NCBI RefSeq assembly: GCF_003432485.1
Contig: NZ_QVNQ01000002.1
Location: 310,001-374,000, forward strand
Direction of reading: 5' to 3'
Length of the DNA: 64,000 nucleotides
DNA from: Actinomadura spongiicola
GTDB lineage: Bacteria; Actinomycetota; Actinomycetes; Streptosporangiales; Streptosporangiaceae
Positions 37,451-46,539 of the stretch are shown one piece after another (position 1 is the stretch's first letter; the number at the start of each line of letters is the position of its first letter). Below the pieces are notes generated by a model. The model saw only the letters and a list, made by a program, of their open reading frames with translations, was not told the DNA's origin and did no database searches. The translations under genes were made by a program, and so were the position numbers.

Positions 37451-38117
37451 GTTCCCCAAGCCGCCGGCGCCCATCTGCGCGAACACAATCCTGCACCTTT
37501 TGTCCGGTTTTGTGCAACGCGATGTCTTGCGGATCTTGTGAAACGGGAACCCGCCGCTGATGCTTGACCTGGACTTGATCGACCTGTGGAGGCGGCGGTT
37601 CGATGCGTGCGCGCTGGCGTTCGGAGATTGTCGCGGCCGGGCCTGTTGGCTTAGGCCACTCGATATCAGTTACGTGGGCTGAAGCCTCACGCCACAAGGC
37701 GACCGAAAGGCCTCTCCAGTACGGCGTGGTCACAACGCCCTTCACGGCCGAACCGACCGGCCTCGGCGGAGTTGGCGACGCTGCGAACTTCCTGATGGAC
37801 GATGCATTTCCGCACGAGAGCACGCTTCCCTGGAACAGCCTAGAGGGAAATCGGCAGACACTCGAAACCGGCTTCACGGTGACGCCCGAGGCCAGCGATA
37901 AACCGCTCGGCGACCGGTTCGACGACGAGCAGCAGAACCATACCGGCGGCCACGGTGTGCATGACAGCGGAACCTTCCAAGATTCGTCGCTCTTTCTGAC
38001 CTCCGTCCCGCAGCAGTAGGCGTTCACCGCCGGGCTCTGGATCGCCGCGGCCCGGCCCGACTTCCGGCTTTAGGTCCTGGACGGCGCGTGTGCGCCGTCG
38101 GTTGAAGGGTGCCGAGC
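37451..38117. other. gap before the RHS gene, no confident gene
   Basis: A plus-strand frame of 138 codons (37603-38019) and an overlapping minus-strand frame exist. Neither has a recognisable domain or a convincing ribosome site. Base composition is intermediate between the core genome and the low-GC island genes. The RHS promoter should lie in its last few hundred bases. A decayed gene cannot be excluded. Confidence 0.4.
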
Positions 38118-41100
38118 GTGATCCTCCGTCGTGTAACCGCCGCTGTCGTGTCGGTTCTGTTGGTCGTGGTGCTGGGGATACCGGCGCAGCTGACGGCGGC
38201 CTGGGCCGCCGGGCCCTACCTGGCCGCCGGTGGGCAGGCGCTGGACGGGGCGACGGTGCAGACACCGTTCACCGCGACGGTCATGGACGCCACCGACATC
38301 GACACCGCCGGGGTCACGTGGCTGGTGAACGACTCCTACGCCGGCAAGGACGCCACCGCGCCGTACCAGTGGACGGTCACGGCTCCGGACGCCCACAAGC
38401 TGAAGGCGCGGTGGAAGAACTCGGGCGGTTCGACCGTGGAGATCGTCGCCGAGTTCACCGTCGGGTCCTCGTCCAACCCGGTGCTCAAGGCCAACGGCCA
38501 ACCCTTGCAGGGGGCGACCGTCACATCGCCTTTCCAGGCCGTGCTCGACAGCCCCGGCACCGTGGACACCGCCGGCGTGACGTTCCTGGTGGACGACTCC
38601 TACGTCGGCAGGGACCAGTCGGCGCCCTACAACTGGACGGTCATCGCCGCCCCTGGTTCCCGAAGGCTGAAGGCGCGCTGGAAGAACGCGTCGGGCACGC
38701 AGACCGAGGTCGAGGCCGTCTTCACGGTCGGGTCCGCCACCAACCCGTACTTGCAGGCCAAGGACGCTCCGCTGAACGGCGCGACGCTGCCGTCGCCGTT
38801 CACCGCGACGGTCGCCGAGGCGGGGACCGTCAATTCCGACGGCGTGACGTTCCTGGTGGACGACTCCTACGCGGGCAAAGACCAGACGGCGCCCTACCAG
38901 TGGGAAGTGTCGCTGCCCGACGGCGCCCACAAACTGAAAGCACGCTGGACCAGCGACCAGGGGCTGCCCCTGGAACTGGTCGCCGACTTCACCGTCGGGG
39001 AAGGCGGCGGACCCACCGACCCGCCGGAGGCGGTACCGGCCAAGATCGTGGTCGAGCCCGGACCGGCGTTGCGGCGCCTGTGGGCCACCGCCGACAACCG
39101 GCGCAACAAGGTCGCTGGACTCTACGACTGGTCCAAGGTCGGGTACGGCGGCGGCAGCGTCCTGCCGGACGCCTCGCAGTACCTCCGCGACGAGGACGCG
39201 TGCCGCATCACCCCGGCCGAACTCGAGAACGACTACAACGTCGTGCCGAACGACGGCGGCAACGACACCTCCGGCATCCAGCGCGCGATCAACGACATCC
39301 GGCAGCACTGTTCCCCCACGGGCTCCCAGCTCAAAATGTCGATCATCACGCTGCCCAGGGGCACGCTGAACGTCACCCGCCAGATCTCGGTCGACGCCGA
39401 CCACCTGCGCATCCGCGGCCACGGCACGGGAAGCACCGGCACGAAGATCGTCTTCCGGCCGGACGAGAACACCCGCTACGACGTCATCAAGAACGGCGAG
39501 CGCTGGGACCTGGACAACATGACCTGGCAGGAAGGCGCCACCGGCGGCTGGATCTGGCCCGGCCGCGGCCTGTTCCGCGTCCAGTCCCAAAAGGTGGCCC
39601 CCGAGTACCAGGCCGCCTACGACAGCGCCCCGGCCAACCGCAAGGACCTGTACGAGGGCTCGGTCAACGTCCACTGGCGCGCCGGCGTGAAGCTCGGCTC
39701 CAAGAACGGCGACCCGGGCTACGCGGCCCGCAAGGGCGACAAGGTCATCCAACTTGACCCCGCCGCGCCGATCACCGTTTTCGACCGGTTCAAGGTCGGA
39801 GGCATGGTCAACGTCCGGGTGGCCAACAGCAGGAAGTTCTACGAGCAGATGAAGGCGGTGCCCACCCAGCACCCGCTCGAGAACCTGCACATGCGGCAGC
39901 AGATGATGATGGTCACCGCCGGTGACCCTCTTGAGCGGACCCTCACGCTGGACAAGCCGCTGGAGTACGACGTCCCGATCAACTCGGTCGCCGACGGGTC
40001 CGAGCCCATCGACGGCCAGGTCTTCGACTCCAAGGCGTCCCCCATCGTCGACCTGATCACCAACGTCGGGTTCGAGAACTTCAGCTTCACCCAGGACATG
40101 CCGGGGCTGGACAAGGCCAAGGCCAAGAACAACTACGGCAACATGGCCCCCGACGCCGCCATGCACGGCATCGTGTTCAAGTGGGCCGCCAACTCGTGGG
40201 TCAAGGGCGTCCGCTCGGACATGACCGGGTCGCACCCGATCGTCACCGAAGAGGCCGCCAACCTCACCATCACCGACAACTCCCTCAACGGCTCCTGGAA
40301 CAAGGGCAAGGGCGGCAACGGCTACTTCCGCGGCTCACGCGTCTGGGACTCCCTCTACGCCGGCAACACCACCCGCGACCTGCGGCACTTCACCTTCCAG
40401 TGGTCCGCCTCGGGCAACGTCGCGATCGGTAACAGCTTCGACTCGGACCTGAACCTGCACGGCGGTTACGAACGCAACAACCTCTTCGAGCTGAACGAGG
40501 TCTCGGTCCCCTACGCCAACAGACCCGGCAACTGCACCTCCAACTGTGGTGACGAAGGCGGGTCCGCTCCCGACGACTCGCAGTGGTATCCGATCTGGTG
40601 GGCCGCCGGAAAGAAGGCCGTCAAGTGGTCGGGCTCGTCCGGGCCCAACAACGTGTTCCACAACAACCACCTGATGAAGCAGGCGGACTCGGAGACCGAG
40701 CCCTTCAAGCCGTACTACAACGATCGCAGGCGGATCTACCAGTTCGGCACGGACGGCACGAACTTCAAGCACCTACAGCACAACGGCGAACCCATCGCTA
40801 ACTGGGCGCACAACGAGACCAAGGACTACACCAACGGAAACGGCGTCCTGGCGGACAAGACGTTCTCCGGCCGCAGCGTCTTCCTGCGCTCGATCAGCCT
40901 GACCGGCTACGGCGGCCCACGTCCGCAGAAACTCCAGCAGACCTGGGGTTGCTCCTGCTGGGACGGGTCCGGCATGGTCAACACCCGGCTCGCCGCCGAC
41001 CCGGTCAACACCGCGACCGGCGCCCTGATGGAGCAGTTCGACGACCTCGAACTCCCGGGCCGCGGCAAGCCCCTGGACTGGACCCGCACCTATAACAGCC

Positions 41101-44100
41101 TCGACCCGGCCGACGGGCCCCTCTCACAGGGCTGGACCTTCGCTTACAACGCCGGAGTCACCAAAACCACCGAAACAAACGACGGCGTGACCACAGAGGT
41201 CGTCACCTTCCGCAACGGCACGGGCGGCCAATCCCGATTCGCCAAGAACGACACCGGCCTGTACAAGGCCATCGACCCGTCGATCACCGCCACCCTCACC
41301 GAACTCACCGACGGCTGGCAGCTCAAGAACCTCGACGGCGAGACCCTGAGGTTCAACACGACGGGCCAGCTCACCCACGACTACGACGACAAGGGCAACG
41401 GCGTCCGGCTCACCTACTCCGGCGGCCGCCTGCAAACGATCACCGACCAGGCCGGGCAGACCCTCATCCTCACCTGGGGCACGGGCGGCGCCGCGAACGG
41501 CAAGATCGTCAAGGTCACCGGCAGCGACGGCAAGTCCATCTCCTACGCCTACACCGACACCGCCGGACGCGCCCGCCTGACCGGCTTCACCGACGTCATC
41601 GGCGCCACTACCACCATTTCGTACGACTCGGCGACCGGGTTCGTCAACGGCATCACCGACCCGCTCGGCCGCACCGCCGCCCGAACCACCTACGACCCCG
41701 AGACCAAGCGGGTCATCTCCCAGAAGGACGCGGCCGGCGCGACGACCACCTTCGCCTGGAACGCCGAGACACAAACGGCCACCGTCACCTTCCCCGACGG
41801 AACCACCCGCCAGGACGTCTACGACAACAACGTCCTGATCTCCCAAATAGGACCCGACGGTCGTGCGACCAACACCTACTACGGGCCAAACAACGAGGTC
41901 ATCGCCGAAAGCGACACCAGCCAGGCGCTGAGCAAATCGTCCTACGACGACCGCGGCAACCTGCTGAAACGCACCCTCCCCGCCACCGCCGACGACGAGT
42001 CGCCGCCGTTCGAGGAGTGGACCTACAACTCCGACAACAGGGTCACCAGCCACACCGACCCGCTCGGCAAGACCACCACCTACGACTACGACGACCGGGG
42101 CCGCCTGGTCACCACCACCGCCCCCGACGGCGGCACCACCACCCTCACCTACACCGCCAACGACCAGGTGAAGACGTCCACCGACCCGCTCGACCGCACG
42201 ACCACCTTCGAGTACAACGACGCGGGCGACCGGATCAAGCAGACCAGCCCCGGCGGCAAGGTCACCACCTGGACCTACGACACCAGCCACAACCAACTCA
42301 CCGAGACGACGCCCCTCGGCAACGAGCCCGGCGCCGACCCCGCCCAGCACACCACCACCTGGACCTATAACGCCGCCGGCCAGGTCCTCACCGAGACCGA
42401 CCCCCTCGGCCGCACCACCACCAACACCTACGACGACGCCGGCCAACTGACCGAGACCACGGCCCCTGACGGCGGCAAGACCACCTACACCTACAACGCC
42501 AACGGCGACGTCCTCACCGAAACAGACCCCCTCAACCGCGTCACCCGCACCGAATACGACAACGCCGGACGCAAGATCGCCACGATCGCCCCCGACGGCG
42601 GCAAGACCACCTACACCTACGAAGACGAAACCGGCAAGCTCCTCGCCGAGACCGACCCCGCTGGCAACGTCGACGGCGCCACCGCCGAAACCAAGCGCCG
42701 CTACACCGTCACCTACGTCTACGACGCCGCCGGCAACCCGATCCAAACCCGCCAGGTCGACCCCGACGACCCCACCAAGTACTTGATCACCGCCGTCGAC
42801 TACGACCTGCGCAACCAACCCGTCACCACCACCACACCCGACGGAGCCAAGACCCGTAGCGTCTACGACGACGCCGGACGAGTGATCAAAACCATCGGCC
42901 CCGACGGCGCCGAAACCACGATCACCTACGACTCGATGGGCCGGGAGAAGACCCGCACCGGCGGCGGCGTCCAGATCACCAACACCTACGACGACGCCGG
43001 TCAACTCATCAAGACCGAGACCGGCGGCGGAGCGGTCACCACCCAGGAGTACAACGCCGACGGCCAGCACACCGCCACCGTCGACCCCCGCGGCAACGTC
43101 CCGGGAGCCGACCCCAACGACTACAAGACCCGCTTCACCTACGACGCCGACGGCCGCCAAACAAAAATCACCGACCCCCTCGGCCGCGAAACCACCACCA
43201 CGTACGACCCGGCCGGCCAACAAACAAAAGCCACCGACCCGGCCGGAAACTCGACGACCTTCACCCACGACCCCCTGGGCAACGTCAAAACCGTCACCAC
43301 ATCGACCGGCGCGGTAACGACCTACACCTACGACAAGTCCGCCCAGGTCACCGAAATCAAGAACCCCCGCAACGGCGTAAGAACCCTCACCTACGACCCC
43401 GCTGGACGCCTCAAAACCGAAACAACCCCAGGCGACCGCACCACCACCTACGACTACGACGCCTCCGGCCGCCTGACCACCAAGAAGCTCCCCGCAGGCG
43501 AAATCGCCTACGAGTACGACCACCTAGGCCGCCCGACCTCGATCAACTACAGCGACAACAGCCCCGACCTGACCTACCGCTACGACCAGGCGGGCCGCCC
43601 CACCGAGATCACGCAGACCACCGCCGCCGGGCCGAAAACCGCCGCGATCACCTACGACCAGGCCGGACACGTCACCAAACTCACCCGCGGAGACCAGCAG
43701 TTCGTCTACGACTGGGACGACAACGGCAGGCTCGTCGAACGCAACCTCCCCGGCAACCGCTCCCAGTCCTACACCTACGACGACGACAGCCGCATCGCCT
43801 CCACCACCTTGACCGGTGCCACCGCCCTCACCATCGACTACACCTACGACCAAGCGGGCGCACTCAAGAAGACCACCCGCCAGGACGGCCCCACCACCAC
43901 CCATACCTACAACCGCGCAGGCCAGCTCACTGACCTGGTCCACGCCAACGGCACCACCCCACTGGTCGAACACGAGCTCTCCTGGAACCCCCAGGGCTCA
44001 CCCGCGACTGTCACCACCACCCGCGGCACCACCAGCACAAAGGCGATCTACACCTACGACACCGACGGCCGCATCACCAAGTTCTGCCAGTCCGACGGCG

Positions 44101-46262
44101 CTGAATGCACCGACACCTCGCCCTACACGGCCTACGAATACGACCCCAACGGCAACCGCACAAAACACACCGTCCATGACGCCCCGACTGCTGGCGGTCG
44201 CACAAACGTCACCCACACCGCCTACGACAGCGACGACCGCCCCATCCAAGACTCCGCGACACCAGGCGGACCGGCCACCGTTGCCTACGTCTATGACGAC
44301 AACGGCAACCTGCGCGAGAAGACCACGCCGGCGGGGACCAAGACGTTCCAATACGGCCTGGACGCCAACCTGCAACGCGTCGGCCTCGAAGACGGCCGCG
44401 ACGTCACCTACACCTACGACGAGAACGGCAACCGCACCGGCCGCGCCATCAACGGAACCCACGACGCCGGCTGGCAATGGGACAGCGTCGGAGACCTCCC
44501 CGTCCGCATCGCCGAAATCAACGCCACAGGCACCACCACCCACCAGTGGTGGGCCGACCCCCTCAGCTCCCTGGGAACCGCGCTAACAGACGCCCCCGCC
44601 AACGCACCCCCCACATGGCTACTCGCCGACTTCCAAGGCACCATCACCGACACCGCGACCACCATCGACGACACCCTCACCCTCACCGGATCCGCCCAGT
44701 TTGACCCCTTCGGAGGTGTGACCAGGAGCGAGGGGTCATACAAAGACAATCCACTGAGGTTCCATGGCCAGTACTTCGATAACGCAATTGGCCTCTACGA
44801 CATCCGAGCCCGGGACTACAACCCCGACGCCGGAACCTTCACGGCAACCGACCCCGTCAAGCCCAAGCCCGGCACTCCATTCACGACCACCTACCACTAC
44901 GGCTACAACAACCCGGCCGCCTACACCGACCCCGCCGGCGAATGGGGCTTCCTCGCCAAAGCCGCAATCGGAGCCGTCGTCGGCGGCGGAATCGGCTACG
45001 TCAGCCACGGCATCTCCACCGGCAACTGGTGGAGCAAAAGCGCCGCCTGGGCCGCAGGAAGCGGAGCGCTCGCGGGCGCCTTCGGAAGCTTCGGTGGCGC
45101 AATCGGCGCAGGCATCGGCGGCGGACTAGGAGCCGCCGCCTACGGCTACGGCACCAGCGGCGGCAACTATAGCTTGGGCCAAGGTCTCGCAGACTTCGGT
45201 TTCGGCGCTGCCATTGGCATTGCGGGAAGCGCTGCTGTAGCGGCTGCCGCAGCCGCGGCACGACGCGCACTCCAAGCTCGAATCGTCAAAGACTGGAGCC
45301 GAAAGGGCCTCGAAAAGGCATGGGGCCCCATTAGAAAATCACTCACCAAGTGCCCGTGGTATCGAAACAGGAAATTGAAGGTCGCGCCTACCAGTTGTCT
45401 GCGGGGCAGTAGTTTTGTCGCCGGAACCATGGTGACGCTGGCCGACGGAAAACGGAAGTCAATTGAACGGGTAACGCGAGGGGAATATGTCCTATCGTCA
45501 GATCTTCGCACTGGGAAAAGTAGAGGAAGTATTGTACGCGAAACAATCGTAAGTCGAGGCCAAAAGAATCTGGTGCTCATTTCTCTTGGCAAGCAAAAAA
45601 AGACCGGATTGGGGGTTGCAAGCGGGGCTCTGTTCCTCAAGGGGGCTGGCAATTCGAGCATCGTAGCGACGGATGAGCATCCATTCTGGTTGCCAGAAGC
45701 AGAACGATGGGCAGACGCCGCAGACCTCAAAGCGGGACAGTGGCTGCAAACGCATACTGGAACCAGCGTACAAATCCGTGATATTTCGAAGTGGACTGAG
45801 TACGCTACAGTATACAATCTCGACGTCGGGGTCGACGACACCTTCTACGTGGGTTCTGGCCCCATCTCGGCACTCGTTCACAACTGTGATGGGGAGGTTG
45901 ACTGGGTCAACGAGAACGCTACGATGGACTCGGCTGCCAGAGCTTACGATGATGGTGCTTTAGGTGCCGTGAGAGGAAAGGCTCCGGCACTCCACTATTA
46001 TGGGGCTAACCGCAACAGTCTTTCGATCGTCAAATTCGACGGCGTAGACCTCAAAAACAGAGTCATGATCGACAGAAAGCTCAATGTTAAAGGTTACCCT
46101 AAAACCTATCGCCAAGCACAGAATCAATCGCTCGCACTTGAGCAAAATGGAATGACGGGGCGATGGGAGGTGCCGAATGAGCGGGCGGCTAAAGATGCGC
46201 GTCGCATACTCGGAAGGCTGAACATTACTAACATCAGGGTAAGGATCGTGCCACAAAGATGA
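38118..46262 (+). CDS. giant secreted RHS polymorphic toxin: Ig-like, beta-helix, RHS, Hint, nuclease tip
   Basis: This protein of about 2,714 residues opens with a Sec signal (LRRVTAAVVSVLLVVV...AWAAG). Three repeats of about 88 residues follow (32-294), each with DGVTFLVDDSYAG-like and LKARW motifs. A pectate-lyase-type parallel beta-helix (about 359-930, NDGGNDTSGIQRAIN) comes next, then DUF6531 (PVNTATGALMEQ) at about 958. Tens of RHS/YD repeats run to about 2160, and the RHS core is GLYDIRARDYNPDAGTFTATDPV. Next are a Gly-rich hydrophobic stretch, a Hint domain (2431-2590; SSFVAGTMVTLADG, DEHPFWLP, VHNC) and a 124-residue tip. The tip has Asp2641, Asp2652 and Lys2654 in FDGVD...IDRK, as in PD-(D/E)XK nucleases. 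GTG 38118 has GAAGGG upstream; GTG 38109 is an alternative. The DNA turns AT-rich after 45290, suggesting the tip was acquired. Confidence 0.88.
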   Translation: MILRRVTAAVVSVLLVVVLGIPAQLTAAWAAGPYLAAGGQALDGATVQTPFTATVMDATDIDTAGVTWLVNDSYAGKDATAPYQWTVTAPDAHKLKARWKNSGGSTVEIVAEFTVGSSSNPVLKANGQPLQGATVTSPFQAVLDSPGTVDTAGVTFLVDDSYVGRDQSAPYNWTVIAAPGSRRLKARWKNASGTQTEVEAVFTVGSATNPYLQAKDAPLNGATLPSPFTATVAEAGTVNSDGVTFLVDDSYAGKDQTAPYQWEVSLPDGAHKLKARWTSDQGLPLELVADFTVGEGGGPTDPPEAVPAKIVVEPGPALRRLWATADNRRNKVAGLYDWSKVGYGGGSVLPDASQYLRDEDACRITPAELENDYNVVPNDGGNDTSGIQRAINDIRQHCSPTGSQLKMSIITLPRGTLNVTRQISVDADHLRIRGHGTGSTGTKIVFRPDENTRYDVIKNGERWDLDNMTWQEGATGGWIWPGRGLFRVQSQKVAPEYQAAYDSAPANRKDLYEGSVNVHWRAGVKLGSKNGDPGYAARKGDKVIQLDPAAPITVFDRFKVGGMVNVRVANSRKFYEQMKAVPTQHPLENLHMRQQMMMVTAGDPLERTLTLDKPLEYDVPINSVADGSEPIDGQVFDSKASPIVDLITNVGFENFSFTQDMPGLDKAKAKNNYGNMAPDAAMHGIVFKWAANSWVKGVRSDMTGSHPIVTEEAANLTITDNSLNGSWNKGKGGNGYFRGSRVWDSLYAGNTTRDLRHFTFQWSASGNVAIGNSFDSDLNLHGGYERNNLFELNEVSVPYANRPGNCTSNCGDEGGSAPDDSQWYPIWWAAGKKAVKWSGSSGPNNVFHNNHLMKQADSETEPFKPYYNDRRRIYQFGTDGTNFKHLQHNGEPIANWAHNETKDYTNGNGVLADKTFSGRSVFLRSISLTGYGGPRPQKLQQTWGCSCWDGSGMVNTRLAADPVNTATGALMEQFDDLELPGRGKPLDWTRTYNSLDPADGPLSQGWTFAYNAGVTKTTETNDGVTTEVVTFRNGTGGQSRFAKNDTGLYKAIDPSITATLTELTDGWQLKNLDGETLRFNTTGQLTHDYDDKGNGVRLTYSGGRLQTITDQAGQTLILTWGTGGAANGKIVKVTGSDGKSISYAYTDTAGRARLTGFTDVIGATTTISYDSATGFVNGITDPLGRTAARTTYDPETKRVISQKDAAGATTTFAWNAETQTATVTFPDGTTRQDVYDNNVLISQIGPDGRATNTYYGPNNEVIAESDTSQALSKSSYDDRGNLLKRTLPATADDESPPFEEWTYNSDNRVTSHTDPLGKTTTYDYDDRGRLVTTTAPDGGTTTLTYTANDQVKTSTDPLDRTTTFEYNDAGDRIKQTSPGGKVTTWTYDTSHNQLTETTPLGNEPGADPAQHTTTWTYNAAGQVLTETDPLGRTTTNTYDDAGQLTETTAPDGGKTTYTYNANGDVLTETDPLNRVTRTEYDNAGRKIATIAPDGGKTTYTYEDETGKLLAETDPAGNVDGATAETKRRYTVTYVYDAAGNPIQTRQVDPDDPTKYLITAVDYDLRNQPVTTTTPDGAKTRSVYDDAGRVIKTIGPDGAETTITYDSMGREKTRTGGGVQITNTYDDAGQLIKTETGGGAVTTQEYNADGQHTATVDPRGNVPGADPNDYKTRFTYDADGRQTKITDPLGRETTTTYDPAGQQTKATDPAGNSTTFTHDPLGNVKTVTTSTGAVTTYTYDKSAQVTEIKNPRNGVRTLTYDPAGRLKTETTPGDRTTTYDYDASGRLTTKKLPAGEIAYEYDHLGRPTSINYSDNSPDLTYRYDQAGRPTEITQTTAAGPKTAAITYDQAGHVTKLTRGDQQFVYDWDDNGRLVERNLPGNRSQSYTYDDDSRIASTTLTGATALTIDYTYDQAGALKKTTRQDGPTTTHTYNRAGQLTDLVHANGTTPLVEHELSWNPQGSPATVTTTRGTTSTKAIYTYDTDGRITKFCQSDGAECTDTSPYTAYEYDPNGNRTKHTVHDAPTAGGRTNVTHTAYDSDDRPIQDSATPGGPATVAYVYDDNGNLREKTTPAGTKTFQYGLDANLQRVGLEDGRDVTYTYDENGNRTGRAINGTHDAGWQWDSVGDLPVRIAEINATGTTTHQWWADPLSSLGTALTDAPANAPPTWLLADFQGTITDTATTIDDTLTLTGSAQFDPFGGVTRSEGSYKDNPLRFHGQYFDNAIGLYDIRARDYNPDAGTFTATDPVKPKPGTPFTTTYHYGYNNPAAYTDPAGEWGFLAKAAIGAVVGGGIGYVSHGISTGNWWSKSAAWAAGSGALAGAFGSFGGAIGAGIGGGLGAAAYGYGTSGGNYSLGQGLADFGFGAAIGIAGSAAVAAAAAAARRALQARIVKDWSRKGLEKAWGPIRKSLTKCPWYRNRKLKVAPTSCLRGSSFVAGTMVTLADGKRKSIERVTRGEYVLSSDLRTGKSRGSIVRETIVSRGQKNLVLISLGKQKKTGLGVASGALFLKGAGNSSIVATDEHPFWLPEAERWADAADLKAGQWLQTHTGTSVQIRDISKWTEYATVYNLDVGVDDTFYVGSGPISALVHNCDGEVDWVNENATMDSAARAYDDGALGAVRGKAPALHYYGANRNSLSIVKFDGVDLKNRVMIDRKLNVKGYPKTYRQAQNQSLALEQNGMTGRWEVPNERAAKDARRILGRLNITNIRVRIVPQR

Positions 46263-46513
46263 ACGGTTTCGAAATCGCGGTACAGGCTCTTTCGAATTTG
46301 ATCATTTCCATCAATCTAACCGACGACGAGGAAATGGATCCGGATGTGGCTACCAGCCTACTAGAGCCGGTATCCGCCATACTTGACGGTATGGATAAAG
46401 AGGGGATGACCAAGTTTGCTGATCTAGTTGTCCGTTACGCAGAGACGGAACCGAATGATATTCGCAAACAAGCCCTTCTGGATTTGCCAGAAATCTTGGG
46501 CTTCCTCGATTGA
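46259..46513 (+). CDS. putative immunity protein for the RHS nuclease tip
   Basis: This is an 84-residue acidic, helical protein with no signal peptide: NGFEIAVQALSNLI at the start, DDEEMDPDVATSLLEPV in the middle and LLDLPEILGFLD at the end. I do not recognise a family. Its ATG overlaps the toxin stop by four bases (ATGA). The low-GC composition matches the toxin tip. Position, coupling, size and charge all fit a cognate cytosolic immunity protein that would neutralise a nuclease. This assignment is inference from context. Confidence 0.65.
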   Translation: MNGFEIAVQALSNLIISINLTDDEEMDPDVATSLLEPVSAILDGMDKEGMTKFADLVVRYAETEPNDIRKQALLDLPEILGFLD

Positions 46514-46539
46514 TGAATAAATCAAGAATCCCCGTGGCG

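Noticed and set aside
37410..38027. A minus-strand gene of about 205 codons between the IS256-like gene and the RHS gene
   Set aside because: No domain, Shine-Dalgarno or compositional support; the overlapping plus frame is equally featureless.
41124..43523. Long open frame on the minus strand opposite the RHS gene (about 800 codons)
   Set aside because: It is the antisense of periodic YD repeats in GC-rich DNA, which leaves few stop codons. The translation is Gly/Val-rich low complexity with no domain, and the plus-strand RHS motifs are unambiguous.
45408..45887. An intein in the RHS protein
   Set aside because: The Hint motifs are present, but no host protein resumes after HNC. What follows is a toxin tip, so this is a polymorphic-toxin Hint rather than a splicing intein.
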